From assembly GCF_900115285.1 (NCBI RefSeq), contig NZ_FOYW01000001.1, forward strand, positions 1,523,616-1,587,615: a stretch of 64,000 nt of DNA. Direction: 5' to 3'. Source of the DNA: Marinobacter daqiaonensis. GTDB lineage: Bacteria > Pseudomonadota > Gammaproteobacteria > Pseudomonadales > Oleiphilaceae. The translations under genes were made by a program, and so were the position numbers. This document shows positions 17,554 to 26,436 of the stretch, piece by piece; within the stretch, counting starts at the first letter, position 1; each line of letters starts with the position of its first letter. The notes under the pieces are model-generated. The model was not told where the DNA came from. It did no database searches and saw only the letters and a program-made list of their open reading frames with translations.

Positions 17554-18126
17554 CTAACCGGGCTTGTCGGCTTTCTCCAGCCGCTGCACGCGGCCGTTGC
17601 GAAGAATCACCACGCGGCGGTAGCGGTTGTCGCCGAATTCGTACAGCCATTCCTGGACTGGCACAATGCCCTGGAGGGGAGCCGTTATGTTGCCGGCCTC
17701 GCCGGCAGACAACACCCTCCACTCCACCCTGCTGCCCAGCGGTTCGCCACAGCGGGCCACCAGCTCGAATTCACTGGTGCCAGGGCCAATGGCCTCCGGC
17801 GAGCAGGGGCCCGGAGTAGTACCGGCGAAGCCGTAACCAAGCGTTTCCACCCGCTGGAGCCTGTCATTACGAAACTCGAGGCGGCGAATGAACTGTTGTG
17901 GCCCCCGGTTGTAGTACCAGTGCTCGATCTCCTCCACCACTCCCACCCCGGGTATGGTGGTCCCGGGATAGGAAGCGACGTAGTCCGGCTCTCCGCAACT
18001 TTCCTTTACTTCCAGCGGCCACTCACCGATCTCCACCAGGGAGCTTCCGCAGCGAACACCCGCGCTCGCCATGGTGGTCCCGGAAAGCCCGATTAGCACC
18101 AGGCATATCTTCGCCAACCATTCCAT
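17554..18126 (-). CDS. DUF2845 secreted protein
   Basis: A 190-residue exported protein with a signal peptide (residues about 1-22, ending TTMASA). The mature part carries two copies of the DUF2845 unit: a Cys, then a polar stretch and CGEPD/CGEPLG followed by beta-rich sequence with W-Y near the end (IEHWYYNRG; VQEWLYEFG). Four Cys could form two disulfides in the periplasm. Function of the family is unknown. AAGGAGG before the ATG supports the start. It lies 23 bases downstream of the GST gene and may be co-transcribed with it. Confidence 0.8.
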   Translation of the reverse strand: MEWLAKICLVLIGLSGTTMASAGVRCGSSLVEIGEWPLEVKESCGEPDYVASYPGTTIPGVGVVEEIEHWYYNRGPQQFIRRLEFRNDRLQRVETLGYGFAGTTPGPCSPEAIGPGTSEFELVARCGEPLGSRVEWRVLSAGEAGNITAPLQGIVPVQEWLYEFGDNRYRRVVILRNGRVQRLEKADKPG

Positions 18127-18149
18127 GGACCTTCCTCCTTGATCAGGCC

Positions 18150-18866
18150 TCAGGGTTTCGCCTGACCGCCCCCGGCAGGGCCTTCAATGGATGCCCTCTC
18201 GGCCGCCGCCTTTTTCTGTTCATCGTCGGGAATGGCCATGCCGCGCTGCACGGCTGGCCTCTCTCCGACCCGGGCGAGCCAGTCCAGCAGAGGAGCCAGG
18301 CCGGCAACGGCTTCGGCATCCTCATTCGCCAGCTCGTCGCTCGCCGCCTTTGCCCAGGCATAGCTGGCCACATCGGCAATGCTGTAATCCGCGCCGCCAA
18401 GATAAGGCACCTCACCCAGCCGGCCATTCATGACCTCCAGCAAGCGCAGGGATTCCTCCCGGTAGCGGGAGATGGCCATGTCGCTTTTTGCCGGGGCGGC
18501 ATTCTTGAACCAGTGCCATTGCCCCACCATCGGGCCCAGGTGGGCCATCTGGAAAAACAGCCAGCCCAGGGTCTCGGTTCTGCCCTCGCCGGAGGCCGGC
18601 AGCAGCATTCCGGTCTTTTCCGCCAGATAGACCAGTATGTTGCCGGATTCGAATACCCGTCGTGGCCGGCCGTCAGCGCCCTCTGCTTCGTGGTCCACAA
18701 TTACCGGGATCTTGCCGTTGGGACTGAGGGCCCGATACTCCGGATCATGCTGCTCTCCCTTGCTGATATCCACGGCCGTGACCCGGTAGGAGAGGCCCAC
18801 TTCCTCCAGCATGATGGACGCTTTTCTGCCGTTTGGCGTGCTCCAGGTGTACAGATCGATGGTCAT
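18150..18866 (-). CDS. Glutathione S-transferase, nu-class (YfcG/YghU-like)
   Basis: A 238-residue GST. The N-terminal thioredoxin-like domain starts IDLYTWSTPNGRKASIMLEE, where the TPNGxK turn marks nu-class enzymes that act as glutathione-disulfide reductases. SPNGKIPVIVD has the cis-Pro, and FESGNILVYLAEK binds glutathione. The C-terminal helical domain includes the conserved GGADYSIADVASYAW capping motif. GAGGGG precedes the ATG. It is cytoplasmic and likely helps keep thiols reduced. Confidence 0.85.
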   Translation of the reverse strand: MTIDLYTWSTPNGRKASIMLEEVGLSYRVTAVDISKGEQHDPEYRALSPNGKIPVIVDHEAEGADGRPRRVFESGNILVYLAEKTGMLLPASGEGRTETLGWLFFQMAHLGPMVGQWHWFKNAAPAKSDMAISRYREESLRLLEVMNGRLGEVPYLGGADYSIADVASYAWAKAASDELANEDAEAVAGLAPLLDWLARVGERPAVQRGMAIPDDEQKKAAAERASIEGPAGGGQAKP

Positions 18867-18993
18867 GAATTCCCCTCCTGTCGTCGATTGGGTGCCAGTA
18901 TGCTCTCAAGGGTCCGAGCGAATACCGGAAGTCAGGTACCCCTGAGCGTAGCAGTCACCACCGACTTCTGGTGTGGCAAAGATCGGGCGGTGC

Positions 18994-20682
18994 TCACGGC
19001 GGGCCTTCCTCACAGGCCAGTACCAGGGCCCAGAACTCCGAGAAATCGTTCACCACCACATCCGGCTTGTCCGGGTGCTTGTGGGTGCCGGGAAAAATCT
19101 TGTTGAGCCAGGGCTGGTCCCATTGGGCGCCGTTGAAGAAGACTGCCGTCATGCCCGCCCGCTTGGCAGCAATAACATCGGTGGTGCTGTCGCCGACATA
19201 CCAGACACTGGGGTCCGGCGGGTAATCCAGCTTCTGGATGGCCAGCAGCAACTGGTCCGGATGAGGTTTGCGCAGAGGCGTGTCGTCACCGCAGACATCC
19301 ACCTCAAACAGTTCGGTCCAGCCGGTACCATCCACCGCTGCAAGCTCGTGCTCGAAGAACTCCCGGTCGCGGTTGGTGATCACTCCCACCTGGATGCCCA
19401 TTTTCCCCAGGCCGACGAGCACATCCCGTACCCGGGGTTCGAAAGCCTTCACGGTTCCGAAGTGCTCCCGGTAATGGCGATTGAAGACGGTATGGGCAAT
19501 ATGCTTGGCCTCCTGGTCCTCGCCAAACAGCACCTCGAAGATATCGGTGCGGGAAATCTTCCTGTCCGCCCGCACCTTCGGGTGCAGGCGGGCAAACTCC
19601 CTCACATAGCCCACCAGCCGGGCATCTTCCGGGGTTTTGCTGTCTTCCGGGGAAAGCATGCGCTCCATCAGGCCCAGTTCCTCGAACTCCGGCAGCATGT
19701 CGTCCACGGCGTGGTACATGGCGTCCAGGGTGTCCACCAGAGTGGCATGCCAGTCGAACAGCACCACCGCCGGCCGGATCAGCTTCACCACCGCCGGGTG
19801 CCAGTCCGGCTCGATTCTAGGTGCCGGCCGCTCAGGCGGCGGAAAGGGCCGGGGCCGGGTTTCCGCGGGGGTGGCACCGAAGTCTTCAGGGTGACTCCGC
19901 TCCAGAAGGGCCAGCAGGTCCATCAGATCCTCGAAACTGTCCAGGATCGCCGCCGGCGCGTCCCGGTGGCTGAACCAGCTGTCAATGCGGCCCGACTCCC
20001 AGCAGGCGCCGTTGTAGAAGACCCCGGACACACCGGCCCTGTTGGCGGTCAGCATGTCCACGTAACTGTCCCCCACGTACCAGGCCCGCCCGTCCACCGG
20101 GAGGTCGAGCTTCTCCAGAACCTTCAGAATCACCTGGGGGTCGGGCTTGTACTCGGTCACATCGTCGGCGCACACGGTCGCGTCGAACAGATTGGCCCAG
20201 CGGCCTTCGTCAACGGTCCTCAGCTCCTTGTCCAGGAACTCCCGGTTGCGGTTGGTGGATACCGCCAGCCGTATACCCATGGCCCGCAGGGCTGACAGGT
20301 ACTCGTAAGCGCCGGGCTGGAACGGTTTCACCTGGCCGAAGTACTTGCGGTAGCAGGCGTTGTAGGCCTTGTGGGCAATCAGTTTGGCATCGCGGTCATC
20401 GCCAAATATGGCGTTGAAGATATCAGTGCGGGACACGCGGCGCTCCGCCAGGATTCTCGGGTGCAGACGGCGGAAGATGCGAATATAACGAACCAGACGG
20501 GCATCCTCCGCGGTACGGCAGCGATCCTCCGGCAGCAGCCGGTCCACCAGTTTCAGGTCCTCCAGCTGCGGCAGCACCTCTTCCATCGCGCTGAACATGG
20601 CATCGTGGGTGTCCACCAGTGTGCCGTGCCAGTCGAATATCAGTACCAAGGGTGGTGGCAGGCAGTCGCTGAATCGCGCCAT
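18994..20682 (-). CDS. Tandem HAD-superfamily hydrolase with unusual DWH nucleophile motifs
   Basis: A 562-residue protein made of two HAD domains (about 10-265 and 300-560), clearly an internal duplication: both share FDWHxTLVDT, SRTDIF, a TNRxREF motif II, a KP motif III and VGDSxxD motif IV. The units are joined by a Pro/Arg-rich linker ([13 protein letters not shown]). The first motif normally reads DxD (phosphatases); here the second Asp is His in both domains (FDWHGT, FDWHAT). That residue acts as general acid/base, so the chemistry may differ. The nucleophile Asp and Mg-binding Asp of motif IV remain. AGGAG precedes the start. It stands alone on its strand; substrate unknown. Confidence 0.75.
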   Translation of the reverse strand: MARFSDCLPPPLVLIFDWHGTLVDTHDAMFSAMEEVLPQLEDLKLVDRLLPEDRCRTAEDARLVRYIRIFRRLHPRILAERRVSRTDIFNAIFGDDRDAKLIAHKAYNACYRKYFGQVKPFQPGAYEYLSALRAMGIRLAVSTNRNREFLDKELRTVDEGRWANLFDATVCADDVTEYKPDPQVILKVLEKLDLPVDGRAWYVGDSYVDMLTANRAGVSGVFYNGACWESGRIDSWFSHRDAPAAILDSFEDLMDLLALLERSHPEDFGATPAETRPRPFPPPERPAPRIEPDWHPAVVKLIRPAVVLFDWHATLVDTLDAMYHAVDDMLPEFEELGLMERMLSPEDSKTPEDARLVGYVREFARLHPKVRADRKISRTDIFEVLFGEDQEAKHIAHTVFNRHYREHFGTVKAFEPRVRDVLVGLGKMGIQVGVITNRDREFFEHELAAVDGTGWTELFEVDVCGDDTPLRKPHPDQLLLAIQKLDYPPDPSVWYVGDSTTDVIAAKRAGMTAVFFNGAQWDQPWLNKIFPGTHKHPDKPDVVVNDFSEFWALVLACEEGPP

Positions 20683-20774
20683 CGAAAAAATCTCCTTGCT
20701 GCGGTTCTACAGACCCGTTGCCGGGAACTGAACGTAAGGGACTGTTGTCTCTCAGTAAAACCTATTGCAGGGCC

Positions 20775-20930
20775 ATGCACAAAAAAACCGGATTACCCAG
20801 CAGGATCTGTCCCGTGTGTCAGCGACCTTTTAACTGGCGAAAGAAATGGGCCCGCGAGTGGCACCGGGTTCGCTATTGCAGCGAACGCTGCCGCCGTCAA
20901 AGAACGATCGTCAGGAACACGACCCCATGA
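20775..20930 (+). CDS. DUF2256 zinc-ribbon-like small protein
   Basis: A 51-residue basic protein, [18 protein letters not shown] onward, with two CxxC/CxxxC knuckles (CPVC and CSERC) and [11 protein letters not shown] between them. It matches DUF2256, a tiny family usually found next to photolyase or cryptochrome genes. It probably binds Zn and may bind nucleic acid. Its TGA overlaps the ATG of the photolyase gene (ATGA), so they are translationally coupled. I start at 20775, where the conserved sequence begins; upstream codons are not conserved. Confidence 0.82.
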   Translation: MHKKTGLPSRICPVCQRPFNWRKKWAREWHRVRYCSERCRRQRTIVRNTTP

Positions 20931-22453
20931 CCACTGTTGTCTGGTTCAAACGCGATCTGCGTACACACGACCATGGGCCACTGCTGGCGGCCGCTGCAAA
21001 GGGTCGCCCGGTGATTCCCCTGTACGTGGTGGAGCAGGAGTACTGGGGATTGCCGGATACCAGCGCACGGCACTGGGATTTCATCCGCGAGTCCCTGGAG
21101 GATCTTGACCGTCAACTCCGCAAACTGGGGACCAGGCTGGTGGTGCTGCACGGTCGGATCCTGGATGTGCTGGCAACGCTCCATGCCCACTACGGTATTG
21201 GCCGGATCTTCTGCCATCAGGAGACCGGTGGGCAATGGACCTACGACCGGGACCGCACCGTGACCGGGTGGTGCCAGAGCCACGGTATAGAATTCCGGGA
21301 ATGGCGTCAGTTCGGCGTTGTCCGGCGGCTGCCCGACAGGGACCTCTGGGACGGGGCCTGGAGCGAGCTGATGGCACAGCCGGTTCTGTCGCAGCCGGAG
21401 CAGTTACCGATGCCCCAGGACCGGTTCGCCGGCTGGCCGGACTGTCATTCTGTGGCCAGACCGGATATCTCCCATGACGAGGCGTGTCCTGACCGCCAGA
21501 GTGGAGGCAGCGCCCAGGGTAACAAGTTGCTGTCTTCGTTCCTGGAACGTCGGGTGGTCGGTTACCAGTACAACATTTCCAGTCCCAACACGGCTCCCCA
21601 TGCCTGCTCCCGCCTCAGTCCTCACCTGGCCTATGGTACCGTAAGCCTGCGGGACGTCTATCAGCGGTCCAAAGCCGTTGGCGCCCACAGGAACACCCTC
21701 CCCCGCCGACAGAAGAGCCTGACCAGCTTCCGTTCCAGGCTTCACTGGCACTGTCACTTCATCCAGAAGCTGGAAGACGAGCCGGAACTGGAATGGCGGG
21801 CGATCCACCGGGATTTCGAGTCCCTGAAAACCGGACTGGACAACAGCGAGCGCCTGCAGCGTTGGCAGGAGGGCCAGACCGGCTGGCCCCTGGTGGATGC
21901 CTGTATGCGAAACCTGCATCACACCGGCTGGATCAATTTCCGGATGCGGGCAATGTTGATGGCGGTGGCAAGCTATCAGCTGTGGCTGCACTGGCGCGAA
22001 CCGGCGCTGCACCTGGCCCGGCTGTTCACCGATTTCGAGCCCGGCATCCATTATCCCCAGGCCCAGATGCAGTCCGGGCTTACCGGTATCAATGCCCTTC
22101 GTATCTACAATCCGGTTCTCCAGAGCCGGAAATTGGACCCGGAGGGAGCGTTCATCCGTCGCTGGATACCGGAACTGGCGGGCGTTCCAACCGATCTGAT
22201 CCATACGCCGTGGCTGATGACACCTGCCCAGCAGCAGCGCTTTGGCGGCAATACCTACATCAGCCCGGTGGACGACCATGAACGGGCCGCGCGGCGGGCG
22301 CGCAAGGCCGTTGGAGCCTTCCAGGCGCAGCACGTGCGGGCGGAGGAAACCGCCCGTGTCCTCAAGCGGCACGGCAGCCGCAAGGGCCCGAGACAGACCC
22401 GGCCCGGCGCCCCGAAGTCCTCGGACACCGATACGCAGCTGTCTCTCTTCTAG
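20927..22453 (+). CDS. Cryptochrome/deoxyribodipyrimidine photolyase family protein
   Basis: A 508-residue flavoprotein. [18 protein letters not shown] is the photolyase antenna-domain start, and the FAD-binding C-terminal half has [31 protein letters not shown] and [19 protein letters not shown]. It resembles class I/III photolyases and plant-like cryptochromes, which repair cyclobutane dimers or sense blue light. It ends in a basic, low-complexity tail ([20 protein letters not shown]). With the DUF2256 gene it forms a two-gene unit. It is the second photolyase within 5 kb. The stop lies in CTAGTGTCCC (see findings). Confidence 0.87.
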   Translation: MTTVVWFKRDLRTHDHGPLLAAAAKGRPVIPLYVVEQEYWGLPDTSARHWDFIRESLEDLDRQLRKLGTRLVVLHGRILDVLATLHAHYGIGRIFCHQETGGQWTYDRDRTVTGWCQSHGIEFREWRQFGVVRRLPDRDLWDGAWSELMAQPVLSQPEQLPMPQDRFAGWPDCHSVARPDISHDEACPDRQSGGSAQGNKLLSSFLERRVVGYQYNISSPNTAPHACSRLSPHLAYGTVSLRDVYQRSKAVGAHRNTLPRRQKSLTSFRSRLHWHCHFIQKLEDEPELEWRAIHRDFESLKTGLDNSERLQRWQEGQTGWPLVDACMRNLHHTGWINFRMRAMLMAVASYQLWLHWREPALHLARLFTDFEPGIHYPQAQMQSGLTGINALRIYNPVLQSRKLDPEGAFIRRWIPELAGVPTDLIHTPWLMTPAQQQRFGGNTYISPVDDHERAARRARKAVGAFQAQHVRAEETARVLKRHGSRKGPRQTRPGAPKSSDTDTQLSLF

Positions 22454-22556
22454 TGTCCCGTCGACGTCAGGGTTCCGGTGGGCTCCCGTTGTTGTTATTC
22501 TCGATCATCCGATGGATCGCTGTTCCAGACAATTCAGACAAAGAAGGCAGGCACCG

Positions 22557-23438
22557 ATGCATGAAACCATGCCGTTCCAGAAGCATTACACAACGGTTGA
22601 CGGCAAGCGCATTGCCTATGTCGACGAGGGTTCCGGCGAGCCCATCGTGCTGCTCCACGGAAATCCCACATCGTCTTTCCTCTGGCGTAATGTCATCCCG
22701 GAACTCACCGGGTCAGGCCGCGTCATCGCCCCGGACCTGATCGGCCAGGGGGACTCGGAAAAACTGCCCGCCAGCGAGGGCCCCGACCGTTACGGTTTCC
22801 AGACCGCCTACCATTACCTGGACGGCCTGCTGCAGGCCCTGGATCTGGGCGACCGGATCACGCTGGTCATCCATGACTGGGGCAGCGCCCTGGGATTCCA
22901 CTGGGCGCGCCAGCATCCGGAGCGGGTCAGGGGTATCGCCTACATGGAGGCCATTGTCATGCCGGTAACCTGGGACGACTGGCCGGAGAGTGCCCGGGGC
23001 ATCTTCCAGGGCTTCCGCTCCAGCAAGGGCGAGAGTCTGATTATTGACCGGAACATGTTCATTGAAGCTGTTCTGCCCGGCTCGATCATCCGGTCCCTTA
23101 CTGACACGGAAATGGAGGAATACCGCCGACCGTTCCGGGAACCGGAGGACCGTCGGGTCACCCTGAGCTGGCCCCGGGAGCTGCCCATCAACGGGGAGCC
23201 TGAATCCGTGGTAAAACTGGTGGAGGACTACGGCCAGTGGCTGGCCTCAGAGCAGTCGCCGCCCAAACTCTTTATCAACGCCGACCCCGGCTCGATCCTT
23301 GTAGGGCGGCAGCGGGAGTTCTGTCGGAGCTGGCCTAACCAGACCGAGGTCACCGTCAAGGGCACCCATTTCATCCAGGAGGACTCTCCCCGCGAGATTG
23401 GCCGGGCGGTCGCCGACTGGCTGAAGACCCCTGGCTGA
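22557..23438 (+). CDS. Haloalkane dehalogenase (HLD-II type alpha/beta hydrolase)
   Basis: A 293-residue cytoplasmic hydrolase related to LinB and DhaA, which cleave carbon-halogen bonds through an alkyl-enzyme ester. All five catalytic positions of subfamily II are visible: Asn36 (HGNPTSS), nucleophile Asp107 and halide-holding Trp108 ([11 protein letters not shown]), Glu131 (YMEAIV) and His271 (GTHFIQED). Length and motif spacing match LinB (Asp108, Trp109, Glu132, His272). It lies 100 bases after the photolyase gene and is probably transcribed alone. Marine halogenated compounds are plausible substrates. Confidence 0.88.
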   Translation: MHETMPFQKHYTTVDGKRIAYVDEGSGEPIVLLHGNPTSSFLWRNVIPELTGSGRVIAPDLIGQGDSEKLPASEGPDRYGFQTAYHYLDGLLQALDLGDRITLVIHDWGSALGFHWARQHPERVRGIAYMEAIVMPVTWDDWPESARGIFQGFRSSKGESLIIDRNMFIEAVLPGSIIRSLTDTEMEEYRRPFREPEDRRVTLSWPRELPINGEPESVVKLVEDYGQWLASEQSPPKLFINADPGSILVGRQREFCRSWPNQTEVTVKGTHFIQEDSPREIGRAVADWLKTPG

Positions 23439-23510
23439 ACCCCTCAGATAACCAACCCTGTCTGAGCCGTAATTCCAGAATGGCCACCGGTAGTCCACAA
23501 TAAAAGCTGA

Positions 23511-23604
23511 GTGTCCCGCCTGGTTAATTCGTTAATCCACCGCGCCCCGTAAGGCGAGGCGCAGGCGCCTTGCAGCAAATCAACGAATCAACCAGGTGCG
23601 ACAC
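23511..23604. repeat. Short inverted-repeat element (mini-MITE-like)
   Basis: A 94-bp element with 26-base ends (23511-23536 and 23579-23604) that pair at 22 of 26 positions. Inside is AAGGCG, 9 bases, CGCCTT. The ends (GCCTGGTTAATTCGTTAA) resemble those of the 260-bp element at 46.1 kb (GCCGGTTAATTCGCTGA), and the inner AAGGCG/CGCCTT pair is also shared. It looks like a short or degenerate relative. No clear target duplication is visible. Confidence 0.55.
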
Positions 23605-23651
23605 CAGATGCCCAGGCCGCATTCGAGAATTACAGGGAGGCTGTCTCACCC

Positions 23652-24824
23652 ATGCGCCGCTCCATCCGATCCAGTCTATTGATGCTTGTGGGGCCTTTCG
23701 CCCTGACTTTCCCCCTGGCGGCCTGGGTGATTCACAGCCGGCTGGGGCCGGCACTGGACAGGCCCCTGATTTCCAATTGTACGGAACGTGGCTATTCCGC
23801 GACCCTGTGTGCCATCCAGGCCGACATCCTGCCATGGGCGGTTCTCGGGGCCGGCATTCTCGTCCTCTTGCTGGCCACCACATTCCTCGGCCTGGTATCG
23901 GTCCGCACAGCCCTGAGGGGCCTGCAGGCAGACCTTCTGGATTACCAGAAAGGTCACCGCAGCAGCCTCTCCCAGGATGTGCCGCGGGAGATGGAGCCCC
24001 TGGTCCAGCAGCTTAACCGGATCCTGGCGGCAAATCACAGAGCCCCCGGCATGACCATGAACACCACCCTCAAGAGCTCCGGCGAGGCCCCGGCCGGCAC
24101 GGTAACCGCGCGCCAGCAGCCGGAGGAAGCTCCGGAGGATTTTGACTCCGCACTCTTTGAGCTGGACGCTGTCCTGGGGTCCCGGGAAACGGAATCCGCC
24201 GTCCTGACGCCCTCCCCCGAGCCCCGGTACACCCCACCAGAGCCCCCGGCGAAAGAACCAGAGAAACCGGCCGCTCCGGAAGCGCCCCAAGTGCCGGAAA
24301 CGGACGCCGAAGAGCCTGCTGGGACACCGACGCCCGCCCCCTCCCGCAAAAACATTGCCTTCCCGGTCCGTAAATGCCGGAAGATCATTGCCATGCTCGA
24401 ACAACGGCACCCGGACGTGAACTTCGAACTCATCACCGATGTGGGTGAGGATGTATCCTGGAGCATTCGGGAAGCGGAACTGACCGGAATCTTCGGCCAG
24501 CTGCTGGACAATGCCGGCAAATGGGCCAACTCCCAGGTCAATGTCTTCCTGGCCATCAAGGGCAACATGCTGGTGTTCGGGGTCGCCGATGATGGCCCCG
24601 GCGTTCCGCCGGAGCTCACCCCAAAACTCGGCGAAGCGGGATTCCGGGGTGACGGGGAAAAGTCTGGCAATGGCGTGGGTCTTGCGCTGGTCAGAAGGGT
24701 CATGGACAGCCACGGTGGCTCTCTGGCATTCGACCGCAGCCGGCTGGGCGGCCTGGAAGCCATCATTGCCCTGCCGGGAGCGCCCGTGCCGAGGCATTCC
24801 ATGGAAGCCGGCCTCTATCACTGA
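23652..24824 (+). CDS. Histidine-kinase-like membrane protein with PhoQ-type ATPase domain but no phosphoacceptor domain
   Basis: A 390-residue protein. Two TM helices (about 8-28 and 60-82) flank a short periplasmic loop with two Cys. A HAMP-like linker ends REMEPLVQQLNRILAAN, as in PhoQ. Where PhoQ continues into the DHp helices with the phosphorylated His, this protein has a roughly 100-residue Pro/Glu/Ala-rich linker. The PhoQ-like HATPase_c domain follows, with N box QLLDNAGKWA, G1 DDGPGVP and G2 GNGVGLAL. No response regulator is adjacent. It may be a signal-tuning ATPase rather than a true kinase. The GGGAGG ribosome site is 11 bases upstream. Confidence 0.7.
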   Translation: MRRSIRSSLLMLVGPFALTFPLAAWVIHSRLGPALDRPLISNCTERGYSATLCAIQADILPWAVLGAGILVLLLATTFLGLVSVRTALRGLQADLLDYQKGHRSSLSQDVPREMEPLVQQLNRILAANHRAPGMTMNTTLKSSGEAPAGTVTARQQPEEAPEDFDSALFELDAVLGSRETESAVLTPSPEPRYTPPEPPAKEPEKPAAPEAPQVPETDAEEPAGTPTPAPSRKNIAFPVRKCRKIIAMLEQRHPDVNFELITDVGEDVSWSIREAELTGIFGQLLDNAGKWANSQVNVFLAIKGNMLVFGVADDGPGVPPELTPKLGEAGFRGDGEKSGNGVGLALVRRVMDSHGGSLAFDRSRLGGLEAIIALPGAPVPRHSMEAGLYH

Positions 24825-24994
24825 AACGGGCTCTTACCTCCGCACTCAACCGCCGACACATTCCGTCAAAGTGGATGGGCTCCTCCTGAAAACCGCGCTA
24901 AGCTTATAAAACGGAGTTACCGCCCACCAGCCTCCTGTGGACACTCTGCTTCTGACAGTTTTCGACAGTATCCAACAGACGAAGGAGGTCATGC

Positions 24995-26416
24995 ATGGCC
25001 TTTCGCAAGCTGCTGATCGCTAACCGCGGCGAGATCGCGGTACGTATCGCCCGCGCCTGTCACGAACTGGGGGTGAGATCCGTTGCCATCTACTCGGAAG
25101 CGGACAAGTACTCGCTCCATGTCAAAAAAGCCGATGAAGCCTATCGGATCAGTCAGGACCCCTTATCCGGTTACCTGAACCCCCACCACGTCGTGAACAT
25201 GGCCGTGGAAACGGGGTGTGATGCACTCCACCCGGGTTACGGCTTCCTGTCGGAAAATGCCGAACTGGCCGCCATCTGCGCCCAGCGCGGGGTTGCCTTT
25301 GTCGGGCCCTCCGCCGAGGCTATCGCCGCCATGGGCGATAAGACCCGGGCCCGGCAAACCGCCATCGCCGCCGGGGTGCCGGTTACCCCGGGCTCCGAAG
25401 GAAATCTCGAGAACGTGGAGGATGCCGTTCACCAGGCCGGCGAAATCGGTTACCCCGTCATGCTGAAAGCCACGTCCGGCGGCGGTGGTCGCGGCATTCG
25501 CCGTTGCGACAATGAGAAGGAACTTCGCCAGAACTACGACCGGGTGATTTCCGAGGCCACCAAGGCCTTTGGAAGTGCCGAGGTTTTCCTCGAGAAATGC
25601 ATCATTGACCCCCGCCACATCGAAGTCCAGATCCTAGCGGACAACCAGGGTAATGTGGTGCACCTGTACGAAAGGGACTGTTCCATCCAGCGACGCAACC
25701 AGAAGCTGATCGAGATCGCCCCTTCCCCGCAGCTGGAAGACCAGCAGCGTGAGTACATCGGTAATCTGGCGAAGCGGGTGGCGGAAGGCTGCGGCTATGC
25801 CAACGCCGGCACCGTCGAGTTCCTGCTGGACCATGACGGCAGCTTCTATTTCATGGAGATGAACACCCGGGTCCAGGTTGAGCACACCATCACCGAGGAA
25901 ATCACCGGCATCGACATCATCAAGGCCCAGATCCGTATTGCGGCGGGGGAGACGCTTTGGCTCCGGCAGGAGGATATCGCCTACCGTGGCTTTGCCGCCC
26001 AGTTCCGGATCAACGCCGAGGATCCGAAGAACGGCTTCCTGCCCAGTTTCGGCCGTATCAGCCGTTACTACTCGGCCGGCGGCCCCGGTGTACGCACCGA
26101 TGCCAACATGTACACCGGCTATGAGATACCACCCTACTACGACTCCATGTGCGCCAAACTGGTAGTCTGGGCCACGGAGTGGCCGGAGCTGATTGCCCGC
26201 TCCCGCCGGGCGTTGAACGACATGGCCATCTATGGCGTGAAGACCACGATTCCCTACTACCAGCAGATTCTGGGTCACCCGGATTTCCAGGCGGCCAGTT
26301 TCAACACCGGCTTCGTGGAGCGTAATCCCCAACTGCTGGAATACAGTACCAAGACCCGCCCCGAATCCATTGCCACGGCCATCGCCGCCGCCATTGCGGC
26401 CCAGGCGGGCCTGTAG
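24995..26416 (+). CDS. pycA: Pyruvate carboxylase subunit A (biotin carboxylase)
   Basis: A 473-residue biotin carboxylase. It has the N-terminal KLLIANRGEIAVRIARACHE, the ATP-grasp Gly-rich loop KATSGGGGRGIRR, and the catalytic ERDCSIQRRNQK and EMNTRVQVEH motifs. It carboxylates biotin on the partner subunit using ATP and bicarbonate. A strong GGAGG precedes the start. The next gene, 20 bases on, is the biotinylated carboxyltransferase, which makes this the two-subunit pyruvate carboxylase found in Pseudomonas and relatives (anaplerotic oxaloacetate supply) rather than acetyl-CoA carboxylase. Confidence 0.88.
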   Translation: MAFRKLLIANRGEIAVRIARACHELGVRSVAIYSEADKYSLHVKKADEAYRISQDPLSGYLNPHHVVNMAVETGCDALHPGYGFLSENAELAAICAQRGVAFVGPSAEAIAAMGDKTRARQTAIAAGVPVTPGSEGNLENVEDAVHQAGEIGYPVMLKATSGGGGRGIRRCDNEKELRQNYDRVISEATKAFGSAEVFLEKCIIDPRHIEVQILADNQGNVVHLYERDCSIQRRNQKLIEIAPSPQLEDQQREYIGNLAKRVAEGCGYANAGTVEFLLDHDGSFYFMEMNTRVQVEHTITEEITGIDIIKAQIRIAAGETLWLRQEDIAYRGFAAQFRINAEDPKNGFLPSFGRISRYYSAGGPGVRTDANMYTGYEIPPYYDSMCAKLVVWATEWPELIARSRRALNDMAIYGVKTTIPYYQQILGHPDFQAASFNTGFVERNPQLLEYSTKTRPESIATAIAAAIAAQAGL

Positions 26417-26436
26417 GCGAAGTCCGGAGAGACGCC

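Noticed and set aside
18973..20295. A 440-codon plus-strand open frame opposite the tandem HAD gene
   Set aside because: It mirrors the duplicated HAD sequence, including its repeat, and has no start signal.
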